From Aurelia coerulea (Eukaryota > Cnidaria > Scyphozoa > Semaeostomeae > Ulmaridae), in the NCBI GenBank assembly GCA_039566865.1, contig CM076962.1, positions 6,504,743 to 6,568,742 on the forward strand: a stretch of 64,000 nt of DNA. Direction: 5' to 3'. The notes beneath the pieces were generated by a model. That model had not been told where the DNA came from. It ran no database searches and was given only the letters and a program-made list of their open reading frames with translations. The translations under genes were made by a program, and so were the position numbers. Position 1 is the first letter of the stretch; the number at the start of each line of letters is the position of its first letter. Shown piece by piece: positions 53,927 through 64,000 of this stretch.

Positions 53927-55722
53927 GTAAGTACTATAAAATTGGTTTATGATATGTTGTTCTGACAATGTGTGAAGATTTGCCAATTCCATCGTCAATA
54001 CTGAGCCCTTCCTTGCTAATTTGATCATCTATCCTGTTAAAAGTGTCAAATGTTACATTTTTTCACTGATGCCATCTTACTGGTAAAGATTCTAATTATT
54101 TTTCGCATTTTCCCCTTTCTTTGACCAACCCTACAAGTTTCTTCATACAGACAATCGTGGACAAAATATATTGGAACAACGTAAGATTCTACAATTTCAT
54201 TTGAACAACCCCCCTTTTACCCCCGATACAATGTTGTTTGGATGTTTTCAGCTTCAAGATGCCAACCAACATTGTTTCGGGGGTAAAAGGGGGTGGTGCA
54301 GATGTAAGAGTGAGAAGAACTGAGATAATCACCAAAAAATCAACTTTGTTCCAAATATTTTGTCCAGGATTGTCTGGCAAAAATATTGATATATTAGACT
54401 TTGCCTGTGAACAGTGAACGTTGTATAACGTTTAACTTGCTTCTTTTTCGATCAAACATGTAGCCATCATCTACATGGAGGAGAAAGAATATTTTGCCAC
54501 ACCTCAAGTGACACACCCAACTAACACAAAAGAATGATTATAGAATTCAACTAAATCTGCAGTAATGATTGAATAAGGACACAATGATTTTATGCTCCTT
54601 TTAAAAACTATTGGAATCCAAATACAGCAGGGACAGTGTCATTATATGATTTGATCACGGGTAACCACAAGGGCAACCACAAGGGTAACCATGATTTCAT
54701 ACTATTTTTCGTTGAATAAGCACGGGTAACCACGGGTAACCACGGGTAACCATAATATTTATAAGGAAACATAACTTTCCTTTTAAATATTATGGTTACC
54801 CGTGGTTACCCGTGGTTACCCGTGCTTATTCAATGCAAAATAGTATGAAATCATGGTTACCCTTGTGGTTACCCGTGTGGTTACCCGTGCCAAAGCCCAT
54901 CAGTGTATACATAAGATAATTTTGATGCAAACTTGCAAGTACCACATAGTCCTAAGATCGGCCATCTTTGCGAAAAGCTGCCATATTTGTTACCATAGAG
55001 ATTTTTCATGCCAAAAGACGCCATTATTTCTGAATATCAGTTTGTTTATTGGAATTATGGATGAATGGCCTGAACTTATTTCTCTACCAAATTATAAAGA
55101 AAAGTCAGACATGACCGTACTTGTCGTAAGTACTATAAAATTGGTTTATGATATGTTGTTCTGACAATGTGTGAAGATTTGCCAATTCCATCGTCAATAC
55201 TGAGCCCTTCCTTGCTAATTTGATCATCTATCCTGTTAAAAGTGTCAAATGTTACATTTTTTCACTGATGCCATCTTACTGGTAAAGATTCTAATTATTT
55301 TTCGCATTTTCCCCTTTCTTTGACCAACCCTACAAGTTTCTTCATACAGACAATCGTGGACAAAATATATTGGAACAACGTAAGATTCTACAATTTCATT
55401 TGAACAACCCCCCTTTTACCCCCGATACAATGTTGTTTGGATGTTTTCAGCTTCAAGATGCCAACCAACATTGTTTCGGGGGTAAAAGGGGGTGGTGCAG
55501 ATGTAAGAGTGAGAAGAACTGAGATAATCACCAAAAAATCAACTTTGTTCCAAATATTTTGTCCAGGATTGTCTGGCAAAAATATTGATATATTAGACTT
55601 TGCCTGTGAACAGTGAACGTTGTATAACGTTTAACTTGCTTCTTTTTCGATCAAACATGTAGCCATCATCTACATGGAGGAGAAAGAATATTTTGCCACA
55701 CCTCAAGTGACACACCCAACTA

Positions 55723-56476
55723 TAGTCTATATTGGGCATGTTTTTGGGAGACTTTGGGGAGATTCCATACTTGCTCGTGCTCCTTTAGGTACATTGAGGT
55801 GAAACGCCAAATTTCCCCCAAGTAAGATCCTTGATTTTAGTAGGAAATCCCAGCGAAATTATGAGTTTTTGTCGGAAATTCTGAGGAGACCAACCATTTC
55901 CCCAGGTGAAATTAGTAGGAAATTCAGTCGAAATTCTGATTTGTTTTGTAGGAAATTCTAGGGAAACTGATAGGTTCCCTATCCATTATACTATTTCAAG
56001 AGACGCATGATATTTTACTTATTGGATATTTTGGTGCAACATCAAATATGGTCAGCACTACGCGTCCTGGTTTGACATTATAGGAATCATCCCAGATGAA
56101 ACTTCTCCAGAGGATTCTTCTCTCTGAAGGTCTTCCAAATTTTTCTCGGATTTGCCATTCTATCTTTGCAGCACTCAGATTCTGATTCAGATTCTGCGTC
56201 CTCTTTGAACGTACGGAACAAAATCATAATTTTCTATTATTTTGATTAAGCTTGACTCGTATTTTAAACATCATGGCTATATATTTGGAAAAAAACTAAT
56301 CATCCCCTCCTTTGCCATTCTTTTTGTGCGCAATGCTAAGTATGAATTCAGAAAGAAGAAGATATCACATCACTGGCACTTTAATTCATTCAATGGAAAG
56401 AAGTAACTTCTAAACAGTCATGAACGCAACAGCAGATCCTCACAAGTTATTAACGATGCCAACAAATACATACTAC
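55723..56476. other. Unassigned intergenic sequence
   Basis: No ORF of note. GGAAATTC / GAAATTCTG motifs recur at 55845-55965, suggesting a degraded short repeat. Confidence 0.4.
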
Positions 56477-57148
56477 CAGGACCGTCGAGAGGCGGGGGGG
56501 GGGGGATTAGGAGGGATAGGAGTCCCATAGGGCCCAGGTTCCGGAGGAACCCATCAAAATGTTTTGCCACGGCCCCCTGAAAAGCAATTCTTATGGACTG
56601 ACGGGGCTACCGTGCCTAAATAAATAAAAATATTGTTGCACATAAATTAACTATTGCTGTAAAATCTCTTTACAACAACTTTTTATGGCTACCTTAAAAA
56701 CATAGTCATAAGAAACAATTTTCTCATTTGCTATGCGTAAAAGTTTGTGCCCTCCTTTGAAACTTAGTCATCTCGTAAGAGTTGGACTTGCAACAAGTCT
56801 TCCTTTTCGTTCTTAGTAGCTAGCTCCACTGACCCGCGCCGAATGAGCAACGAGCGCGCAGTGGAGCTAGCTACTAAGAACGAAAAGGAAGACTTGTTGC
56901 AAGTCCACGTAAGAGTGAGTCTTCAATCTCTTGATTGTTTACCGTCAATACCAATTTCTTGATACCTTTTTACGGAATATCTGAACAATTTTTCTGACTA
57001 GTTTTCTTGAAAAGGACGTTTCCCTTATTCTCCAAGAGTCTGAAGGGCCTGACCGCGTAAAAATTTTCTTGGGGATTCACCCCCAAACCCCCTTTGGGCC
57101 CGATCCTATGAATCACTCCAGGACCCGACATGGCTCTTGACGGCCCTG
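56477..57148. mobile_element. 672-bp hAT MITE with perfect 8-bp target duplication
   Basis: Begins CAGGACCGTCGAGAGG and ends CTCTTGACGGCCCTG (inverted, small differences). CATACTAC flanks both sides exactly (56469-56476 and 57149-57156). G and C tracts lie next to each end. It contains a nested hairpin at 56784-56906. Confidence 0.9.
56784..56906. repeat. 123-bp hairpin with 48-bp perfect arms
   Basis: Left arm 56784-56831 starts GGACTTGCAACAAGTC; right arm 56859-56906 is its exact complement, with a 27-bp GC-rich loop (ACCCGCGCCGAATGAGC). No mismatch in 48 bp implies recent origin or copy correction within otherwise imperfect MITE DNA. Confidence 0.92.
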
Positions 57149-57156
57149 CATACTAC

Positions 57157-57946
57157 ATGAAACTAAATTTAAAACGTGGAGACTCTTTCCAATGACATCT
57201 TCAGCTTGTGATATAATAATGACAGAAATGTACATTGCAAAACAAGTTCGTTTGAACCGATGAGTGGCAGCGAAAAGACCTTTCCATGATGTTGAACTTT
57301 CGGTGAAGAAACTTAGATCATAGCTTTTTCCAAAATGGTAAGAATGCGAGCAGCAATTTTATTTCAATTCGAGACTTTGCTTTCAACAATTATAAGTTTG
57401 TTTCAATTATGCCAGTTTCTTAATTCTTGCAATCATTCGGGTTCAAAAAGCCATATTATAGCTCTGAAATACAATTCATAGAAATAAAGAAACTCGTTTC
57501 CAAGAAATTTTTACTTTATGAATTGGGTTGCCGTTGAGATGCCCAGAAATTGAGCCCGAATGAATTGTTCAAAGCTTAGAAACCGTACTTCAAAAAAGTT
57601 CAGAGCCAAGTTCCTAATTAGAAATGAATGCGAACAAACTTAGGACCTGCTACTTGGCTAGAAAAAACGCTTGTGAGTTAAATTGGATATTTCATCAAAC
57701 CCTATGAAAACGTGAGTAACAGTCAACCTCTCTTAAGTGAGACTTGCAAACTGTGAGGAAAATCAGGTGAAAGAAGCATATTTTCCAATACAGTGATAAA
57801 CACATGCATAAGCTTTTTCCATGAAAATATATCTCCGTGTCAATGAGAATTATTGAATAAGAAAGTTGCATTTTCGTTCAAGTAGAGACCATGCAAGATA
57901 TTCTGCATGAATATTTACGATCCTGGTTGACTTACAAATTTCTGAG
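57157..57946. other. Unassigned intergenic sequence
   Basis: AT-rich, no ORF above about 60 codons, no repeat recognised within the window. Confidence 0.4.
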
Positions 57947-57948
57947 TA

Positions 57949-58727
57949 CCGGGTGTCTCAGAAAAAAGTACCCCCTTTTCACTGGAGATAGTAACAAAAC
58001 AATAAAATATCATTGCTCCCCGCCTTCACAGCTAAATCTATAAATATTCAACTTAGATGTATAAACCTTGCATTTAGAAATCGTACACCAAACACCGGAG
58101 ATACAAGTTTGCAAAGTCAAAATTCCCAGCTCACCCAAAAGCAGAGGTTCTGAAAAGGGGCCTAGCCATGATTGTGATTTAGGCATATTCCAATGCACGT
58201 GTAGCCCCTAATGTTCAGTTATTTGTTTTGAAAAGAGTAAAAGAGACATGTGCATGGCCCTGATTAAACAAATATAACAAAATGTCACAAGAATGATAAA
58301 TTCGTGCCACATCCCCAAAATAAGCATGCATGTGCTCCTTTTACTCGTGTTTGATACAAAACACGTGGGGTGGAACACAATTCAAGGACCGTTTCATCAA
58401 AAGAAAAATCATTTCAAGAACATTTGAATCAATTCAAGGGATTTAATGTATATAATTCTTTTCAAAAATAAAAACTAACGCTCAAAGTTGAGAATTCTTG
58501 TGCAAAATGTGTGATGTCAAATCATGGCTAGGCCCATTCTCAAAACCTCTGGTTTCAGGTGCACACCAAAATTTTACCTTGTGAACTCGTATCTCCGGTT
58601 TAAAATGCAACGTAAGTGCATTTAAGTTGAAGATCGAGAATGTCACAGGTATGCAGTCAATACGTCCCGATAGTCATCGTTTTGTTCCCTTGTTCGGTCA
58701 AAAGAGGGTATTTTTTTAGACATCCGG
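57949..58727. mobile_element. 779-bp TA-target foldback MITE
   Basis: Left end CCGGGTGTCTCAGAAAAAAG, right end TTTTTTTAGACATCCGG (decayed), TA at 57947-57948 and 58728-58729. Interior arms mirror each other, for example CAGAGGTTCTGAAAAGGGGC near 58142 and the CCATTCTCAAAACCTCTGG region near 58530. Confidence 0.82.
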
Positions 58728-58746
58728 TAGAATTTGAATACGGCTA

Positions 58747-59364
58747 CCGGGTGACCCAGAAAAAAGTGACCCAACACAATCTGTTACAGAAAATTAAGAG
58801 GCCGAATGAAATATTTCAAACGTTGTTCCGTTGCTAAAAGACTAGCTTATGCTATGAGTATTTGTCGCAATTTTTTTCAGCACGGTAAATGTCCAAAATT
58901 AAGGATTTCAAGGAAAAGGACATGTCTGAAATCCTCAAAAAGTCGTCAAAAACAGGGGATCGATATACAGCCCTTTCAAATCTTCAAAACAACGAGGAGC
59001 GTGTTTCATTTCAACCTGGCAATAAATAGGCAACCCAGTAGGAAGTCTTCAGAGCAAGTTTATAGTGCTTAGGCACTTAAAGATATTCTCAGGCAAAATG
59101 AAACACGCTCCTCGTTGTTTTGAAGACCTGAAATGGCTTTAAATCGATCCCTTGTTTTGACGACTTTTTTGATGATTTCAAGCCTGCCCTTTTCCTTAAA
59201 ATCCTTAATTTGGGAACTTTACCGTGCCTACAAAAATTGCAAAAAATACTCGTAATGTAGGCATGTCTTTTAGTAACAGAACGACGTTTGAAATATTTCA
59301 ATCGGCCACTTGCTTTTATTTCTATAACAGATTGCGTTGGGTCACTTTTTTCTGGGTCACCCGA
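58747..59364. mobile_element. 618-bp TA-target foldback MITE with mirrored open frames
   Basis: Left end CCGGGTGACCCAGAAAAAAG, right end CTTTTTTCTGGGTCACCCGA (last base mutated), TA at 58745-58746 and 59365-59366. The arms are about 270-300 bp, so the same frame appears on both strands: 58806-59072 plus and 59089-59301 minus both start MKYFKR and share KLRI, RKR and KTTRSVFHF. Confidence 0.88.
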
Positions 59365-59366
59365 TA

Positions 59367-59860
59367 TGTACTTGTAACGAATGTTAGTATACCATAGTTA
59401 TGAATGGCTGGCTATGCAGTTGAAAGAACATATACTTTCTACTCATCAGAGTCACTTGAGTCTCGAACAAGTGTTTCTTTAGACTTCTTTTAAGGTTTCC
59501 TTTCCATTGGTGACTCTGCAAGAAGCCTTCCCATTCGTAAAACTTGCCTTGCTTCTTCCGCCATCCGTCTTTGACGCCTTTCATCCAGCTCTGCAATCAA
59601 ATTGCCAAGTCAGTTCAAAGTTTATTGCATGTTAATTTTGATATGGTTTGAGAAAATAGGAATAAAACTGTATCGAATTTGTGTATTTTCACTCTTAAAT
59701 TGTGTGTTGAATCCGCAAAATATGGTGTAAAAGAACTAAAAAGCTATGGTATATATGCTCCCCTTCTGGAGTCCCTCAAATTAAATAAGCCCCCGGGGTC
59801 TTAATAGAGCTTTTACGTTCTCCCTTGCACCTACAAGAATTGAAATACCTTTGCTGCCCG
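59367..59860. other. Unassigned intergenic sequence
   Basis: Contains a short minus-strand frame (59384-59596) with no recognised domain. Nothing else seen. Confidence 0.35.
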
Positions 59861-59864
59861 TGGT

Positions 59865-61105
59865 CTGACCGTGTTTTCCACCCCTCTTTAAATGGTGGTA
59901 GACAAATCACGGGCGTACATTCAAATTTTGTTGGGGAGGGTGTCAACATGCTTTGAACCGACTAAATTTTTCAGACCGATTGAACGTATAGGAAGCTGTT
60001 CATACCACTTAATTAGGAGCAATGCAACGAGGGACCTAACGAGGCCTGGGTGCGAGGAAATTCTTTGAGGACATGCCCTCTACTTTGGCTAAGCGCACTT
60101 CTCCCGATCCCATGCTTGCCAGTTTCAAAATAGATTTGTTGACCATTTCGTAACAGGCTCTCTCTCATAAAGTAGAATCCTCATGGAAAATACGTTACAA
60201 ATGCAAAAACTTTCAAACATACCATAGAGAAAATGCTATGAGCTATTCAGAACAAAAATCCGTATAGAAATCGGACCAACGAGTGAAGAGAAATTGCACT
60301 TTGAAGTTCATAAAAATTACTAGGCCATGTTTTTGTTTAAATTTCCGGTGTATCACTTTTGAAATGGGCCTAAACCAAAAATTTCAAATTGTTGTTTCTC
60401 CAGTTGTATTCATCCGATTTCAATAATTTGTTTTTATTAACCCTCAAAGTCTGCACAATCATACAGCGTATCAGTTCTATGAACCCACAACAATTTATTT
60501 GTTTATTTGGCACATATTTTCAAGGGGTACTTTTAGCAGTAGAACTACACGAGACCCCTAAATTTCTTCTTTCCTGGTGCAAACAAAAAAGTGAGGAAAG
60601 AAGAGTCTTAAAACTCATTTCACACTAAACTTTAGGTATCGGTGAAGGTTTCTGCCAAGGGTTCGTACAGGTTCGTACTGGTAAACATTTTATAGCTGAT
60701 ATAAAAAGTCAAGTCATTTAGGCCCATGTATGCTCTGTGATTTTCCGTGATCAGAATGTATATTTTGTTTCTGGTTGGTTCCAATGCTTAATTTTCGTTT
60801 TAATTGCACAGCTGTTATAGCGAGGGTTTGAATTCTAAATAAAAACAGGAATTATTTCATTACCTAACAAGCATATTAGCATTTAAGTGGGTCAAACATG
60901 GTTTGCCAAAGTCTAGCCGACTAGCCTTTTATGTCTATGACTTTGGAGACACTAGGCCTAAGTCCAAACTCCACCTTTCGATCTATTAACTACAGTTCAA
61001 TTTATCATGTTTGGAAAAAGAGCTTCTTCTTGGTGTGGTGCAGATGATACCAACAGGGGGCTGGAAAAACACCCCCTGGTAGTCTGATAGGATTAGGTCT
61101 AAAGC
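59865..61105. mobile_element. Decayed relative of the TTAA/CCCTAATCC piggyBac-like family
   Basis: GTGTTTTCCACCCCTC near 59872 followed by TTAAATGGTGGTAGAC resembles the left inner end of the 13799 element (GTGCTTTCCACCCCCC, then ATAAATAGCCGTAGAC). Near 61060 a GGGGCTGGAAAAACACCCCC block and GGATTAGGTCTAA resemble its right end. The outer left terminus is lost and TTAA is mutated, so the limits are approximate. Confidence 0.45.
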
Positions 61106-61330
61106 ACATTTTTTTAAATTTTCAATAGGATAGGGCACAGGTAATCAATGTGGAGATTGTTATGCAACCTCTAAGAAACTTGTAAGAAACTCTGGTTACT
61201 CAGAGTCCAATAATCTTAAGAAAGTTTCGGTAGTGGCCGAAACTATTAGTTCCTTTTGAGAAAAATGTGTATTGCAAGGAATTATGTTTGTGGGGCCTAA
61301 ATTAAGCATCCTAAAAAGTGATTGATGATG
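61106..61330. other. Unassigned sequence with AAGAAACT motifs
   Basis: 61150-61260 resembles 17460-17600 (GAGATTGTTAT, TAAGAAACTC), suggesting a shared old repeat. No gene. Confidence 0.4.
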
Positions 61331-62265
61331 TACAGGGTGTCCCAAAATTGCACCCAATTTGTGGGCTGCTGTGGAGGAGCTATGTGCTTTATGGTTTTGT
61401 AATAGATGGCGGTGAGGGACTGTTTACCAAGATGAATTGTGTTCGAATTACGAACCTCTAACAATTCTATAGGAATTCAATGAAATAACACAATGCGTCT
61501 TGGTCAAAAAGTTACTTTTTATAACAATAAAATTCCAAAAATAGATTTTTGACAGTTCTCATCAAGGAAAACTGATATGTATCATATCGATAACTTTAAA
61601 GTTATTTATTGATCACTTTTGTTGAAAATTTCAAGTTTTAGGTGAAGAACTAAAATCAGCAAATTTCATTGTTTTGCGTTGCCTAGCAATAGATCATGCG
61701 ACTAATTAGCATATGATGCTATTTCTATGATCATTAATTGTTGGTAATCATGTGTAGCAAGTTGCGTCGTCATTAGGCTTTAGGGTTGCATAGAAAATCT
61801 GGGAGGGCCTTTCTTGCCCCCCCCTCCCTCATGAGAAAGTGGTACACTTGATGTACCCATATATAGAATAGGATACATAATTAGAAAAAGTCATTGACAT
61901 CTCAGCTTAGACTTATGACATTTCATCCCTTGTTTCCCTGCGTTCTTTGATTCGCAGATATCACTTGCTCAATAGGGACTTATATCATTACTCTCGCCAG
62001 TCTAGGCCATTTTGACACAGGGGGCCCACTTTATAAGAGTAATGATATGAGTCCCTATCGAGCAAGTGATATCTGGAAATCAAAGAACGCAGGGAAACAA
62101 GGGACGAAATGTCATAAGTCTGGTCTCAGCTCGCTATCCTCTTCACTCTTGGTTTTATTTTCGAAAGTTTGGATGGGGGGGGGCATTTTATAGAATCGCT
62201 TAAGATTCGCAATTCGAGCGCAATGCATCTTGGTAAAAAGTTCCTCACCGCCATGCCATCTTTAG
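61330..62265. repeat. Inverted-repeat element, boundaries uncertain
   Basis: GATGGCGGTGAGGGACTG and TTTACCAAGATGAATTG at 61404-61440 are mirrored at 62200-62262 (CATCTTGGTAAAAAG, CCTCACCGCCAT). The left end begins ACAGGGTGTCCCAAAATTG at 61332, like the CCGGGTG family; the matching right terminus is not clear. A strong hairpin (61910-62120) lies inside. Confidence 0.55.
61910..62120. repeat. 211-bp hairpin with ~85-bp arms
   Basis: The left arm from GACTTATGACATTTC to ATCATTACTCT is mirrored by AGAGTAATGATATGAG to GAAATGTCATAAGTC with a handful of mismatches; the loop is about 40 bp. Confidence 0.88.
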
Positions 62266-62339
62266 TGCATGCAATCGCGCAAGCATGTCCTTGTCCAACA
62301 ATTTATTGAAAGCCGAATAAAGGAGAACATTAAGGCTGA

Positions 62340-62486
62340 TTTCCAGTCAGTGGAATTTTCCGAGCGGGCGGAATTCCTATTGTATTCGAGAGAAAATGTC
62401 GCTCTGACATTGAATAGAAAGTTACGGCTGAGTGACCTTTTATTGTCTAAAATTCCGCCCGCTCGGAAAATTCCACTGACTGGAAA
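62340..62486. repeat. 147-bp hairpin with 36-bp perfect arms
   Basis: 62340-62375 (TTTCCAGTCAGTGGAATTTT...) is exactly complementary to 62451-62486 with a 75-bp loop. GC-rich core GAGCGGGCGG in an AT-rich setting. Confidence 0.9.
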
Positions 62487-62489
62487 ATA

Positions 62490-63645
62490 GGCTTTAGTGA
62501 TATTTAAAGGGAAAGAAAAGTCTACTTTCAATTCATACCTTGTCTTGGATCGGCCTCTTTTTTGCAATGCTGAGATACTGCACCAACTTTTGAGCTTTGA
62601 AAAAACAAAACAGAAATCAATGTACCACCTGCATTTCTAAATATAATTTTCAAATATGAGAGATGTTCTCTTGGCATGAATACGAGACATTTCCCATCTA
62701 TCAAATGAAGACAACTGACCACTTGTACAAATCGTGCATTCTAGATGCAGATCGGCAGCACGCAGGTTCGATAAAAGTTGGAATGATGGCGCCAACTGAT
62801 ACAAACTTGCGCTGGTCGAGCCATCTAACATTTGATATCAAGGAGGTACAGTCTCCCCTTACTTTATATTTTTGAGTAAGAGCAATAACCGCCAAGGGTA
62901 GTGTTCCTTTGGTTCCCATCTCCGTCCTCTTAGCAAAGTTTTTGCATTAGTCACGCAAAACTTTGACACATGCCTAAGCATGCAGGACTGGAGCAGTTCC
63001 AAAGCAACAGCGGGAAATTACTTATCATGAGAAAGACACTCGGAAAACGTTTAAAGTTAGAAAAGCTTTACGAACCTGACTCTCCTTGACAGAATGACTT
63101 TTGTTTGTTACTGGCCATCAAATGGAAGATAACTGGTTGAAAATTGCAACGTTGGTGTCTTTACTCTGTCTTTGACGATGCACGAAGCAAAAGAAATAGT
63201 TGGCGCCCAAACCGTTGTATAACGCATAGTTGGCAATCGTTCAAAACCTGCCTGTCTTCATGCTGTTTTCATTGACTTCAGTCACGTGATTGAATGAAGT
63301 TAGTCATATTATAATATGATTTCCTGCGGTGGTTTCTTTGTCTGAAGCTCATTCTCTTTAAAGCTTTATTGTCACTATATATAATTGTTGGTCACCAAGA
63401 ATTCAGTTGTTTGATCGCTGTGCAGAGTACGGTCATGGGATTAGCGCGGTTTTCTTTGATGTTGAGTTATCATCACTTTGTGTAGCGTGTAAAACAAAGG
63501 CATTTGATAACCGTCTCTCATGGCGCCACAAGGCAAATGATAAAAGCGAGGCTATGAATGTATTTATAATGACAGTAAAGCTTTAATATTGAACAAATAC
63601 ACTCATTGTTCTTTTATAAGAAACTAAGGTCTGGTGATGGTACGC
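62490..63645. other. Unassigned intergenic sequence
   Basis: ORFs below 75 codons on both strands overlap each other (62637-62919) and show no domain. Nothing else recognised. Confidence 0.4.
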
Positions 63646-63820
63646 CATAAGCGTACGGGAAAAATCTAGGGGGGCGGCCCGACACAAAGTCCATTGTTTA
63701 TCTACATTTTTGCCCAACTGAGGGTAGATTTTTGCCCGATTGGGGCTGATTTTCAATGATTTTTCCAACATTGGGGGGGGGGCTGCGGCCCCCCCGCCCC
63801 CCCCGTCCCGTACGCTTATG
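63646..63820. mobile_element. 175-bp MITE-like element with CATAAGCGTACGGGA termini
   Basis: 15-bp perfect inverted ends (63646-63660 and 63806-63820). Flanks TGGTACGC and TGGTAGGT agree at 6 of 8 bases, a possible decayed hAT-type duplication. The interior has G and C runs and TTTTTGCCC repeats. Confidence 0.6.
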
Positions 63821-64000
63821 TGGTAGGTAGTTTCTTAAATTTTCGGGCCACTTTGCTGAAGTATAGGGTTCATTTTGTTTTGTCTAAAGGCCACCCAAAT
63901 TACTTAGTAAGATCTCAAAGCAAGTAAATAACATAATTCGCACTCAAAATAATGTCCAAACAATTTGCTAGGATTGTATAGTGTCAAAATATTTTTCAGT

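Larger units (their letters stand above)
52953..55722 (+). repeat. 974-bp tandem repeat array 2 with a CAAT MITE in every unit
   Basis: CAAT MITEs at 52953-53173, 54152-54372 and 55351-55571 alternate with 978-bp units, so the full period is 1199 bp. Orientation is opposite to array 1. The hairpins are at 53457-53690 and 54656-54889. The two full units are almost identical, suggesting very recent duplication. The third stops at about 55722 within CACACCCAACT. Array 1 and array 2 differ by scattered substitutions, for example CAAGGGCAACC in the hairpin here. Confidence 0.92.

Overview
This window is metazoan, intron-poor transposon graveyard DNA. I found no bacterial-type gene, rRNA, tRNA or CRISPR, and no convincing intact host gene. 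AT-rich sequence, APE-type LINEs, piggyBac, hAT and TA-target (Tc1/mariner-like) MITEs, and short satellites suggest an aquatic invertebrate. A cnidarian is my best guess from the style of the MITE termini and LINE proteins, but this is an inference only.

The main result is a deep nest of insertions that can be unpicked because the interrupted reading frames rejoin at target-site duplications. LINE-A (minus strand) is one retrotransposon copy whose pieces lie at 52890-52648, 25889-25753, 10226-9240, 8605-8547, 8015-7960 and 6912-6226. Inserted in it are LINE-E (plus strand, 10226-25752), a 26.75 kb piggyBac-family element called pB-1 (25894-52643), and three MITEs (6917-7955, 8024-8537, 8608-9237). 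LINE-E is itself split by a hAT MITE (10452-11439), a TA-target element (12492-13684) and two large TTAA-flanked piggyBac-like elements (13799-19286 and 20266-25474). The second of these carries a composite insertion of 974-bp tandem repeats bounded by two copies of one MITE.

pB-1 has a broken piggyBac transposase near its middle (34774-36694) and arms of about 2 kb or more built from a ~309-bp tandem repeat in opposite orientations. Its left arm also holds an inverted copy of the 3' coding end of the transposase. Nested in pB-1 are a hAT MITE, a 5'-truncated LINE (LINE-C), an RTE-like LINE (30593-33968), a 1.2 kb repeat, and a 12.6 kb block (38834-51464). That block contains a nearly full-length LINE (LINE-D) with an N-terminal membrane ORF, a 2A-like motif, an endonuclease and a reverse transcriptase.

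Left edge (1-6225): the 3' end of a Ty3/gypsy element with a 135-bp LTR, a 164-bp satellite encoding a LINE RT C-terminal segment in both orientations, and LINE-B (1516-5635), inserted in that satellite and itself carrying two MITEs. Right edge (52.9-64 kb): a second, oppositely oriented 974-bp repeat array, a hAT MITE with a 48-bp perfect hairpin, two foldback MITEs, several inverted repeats and unassigned sequence. These genes do not work together as a pathway: they are selfish elements, mostly decayed, stacked in one insertion-tolerant region.
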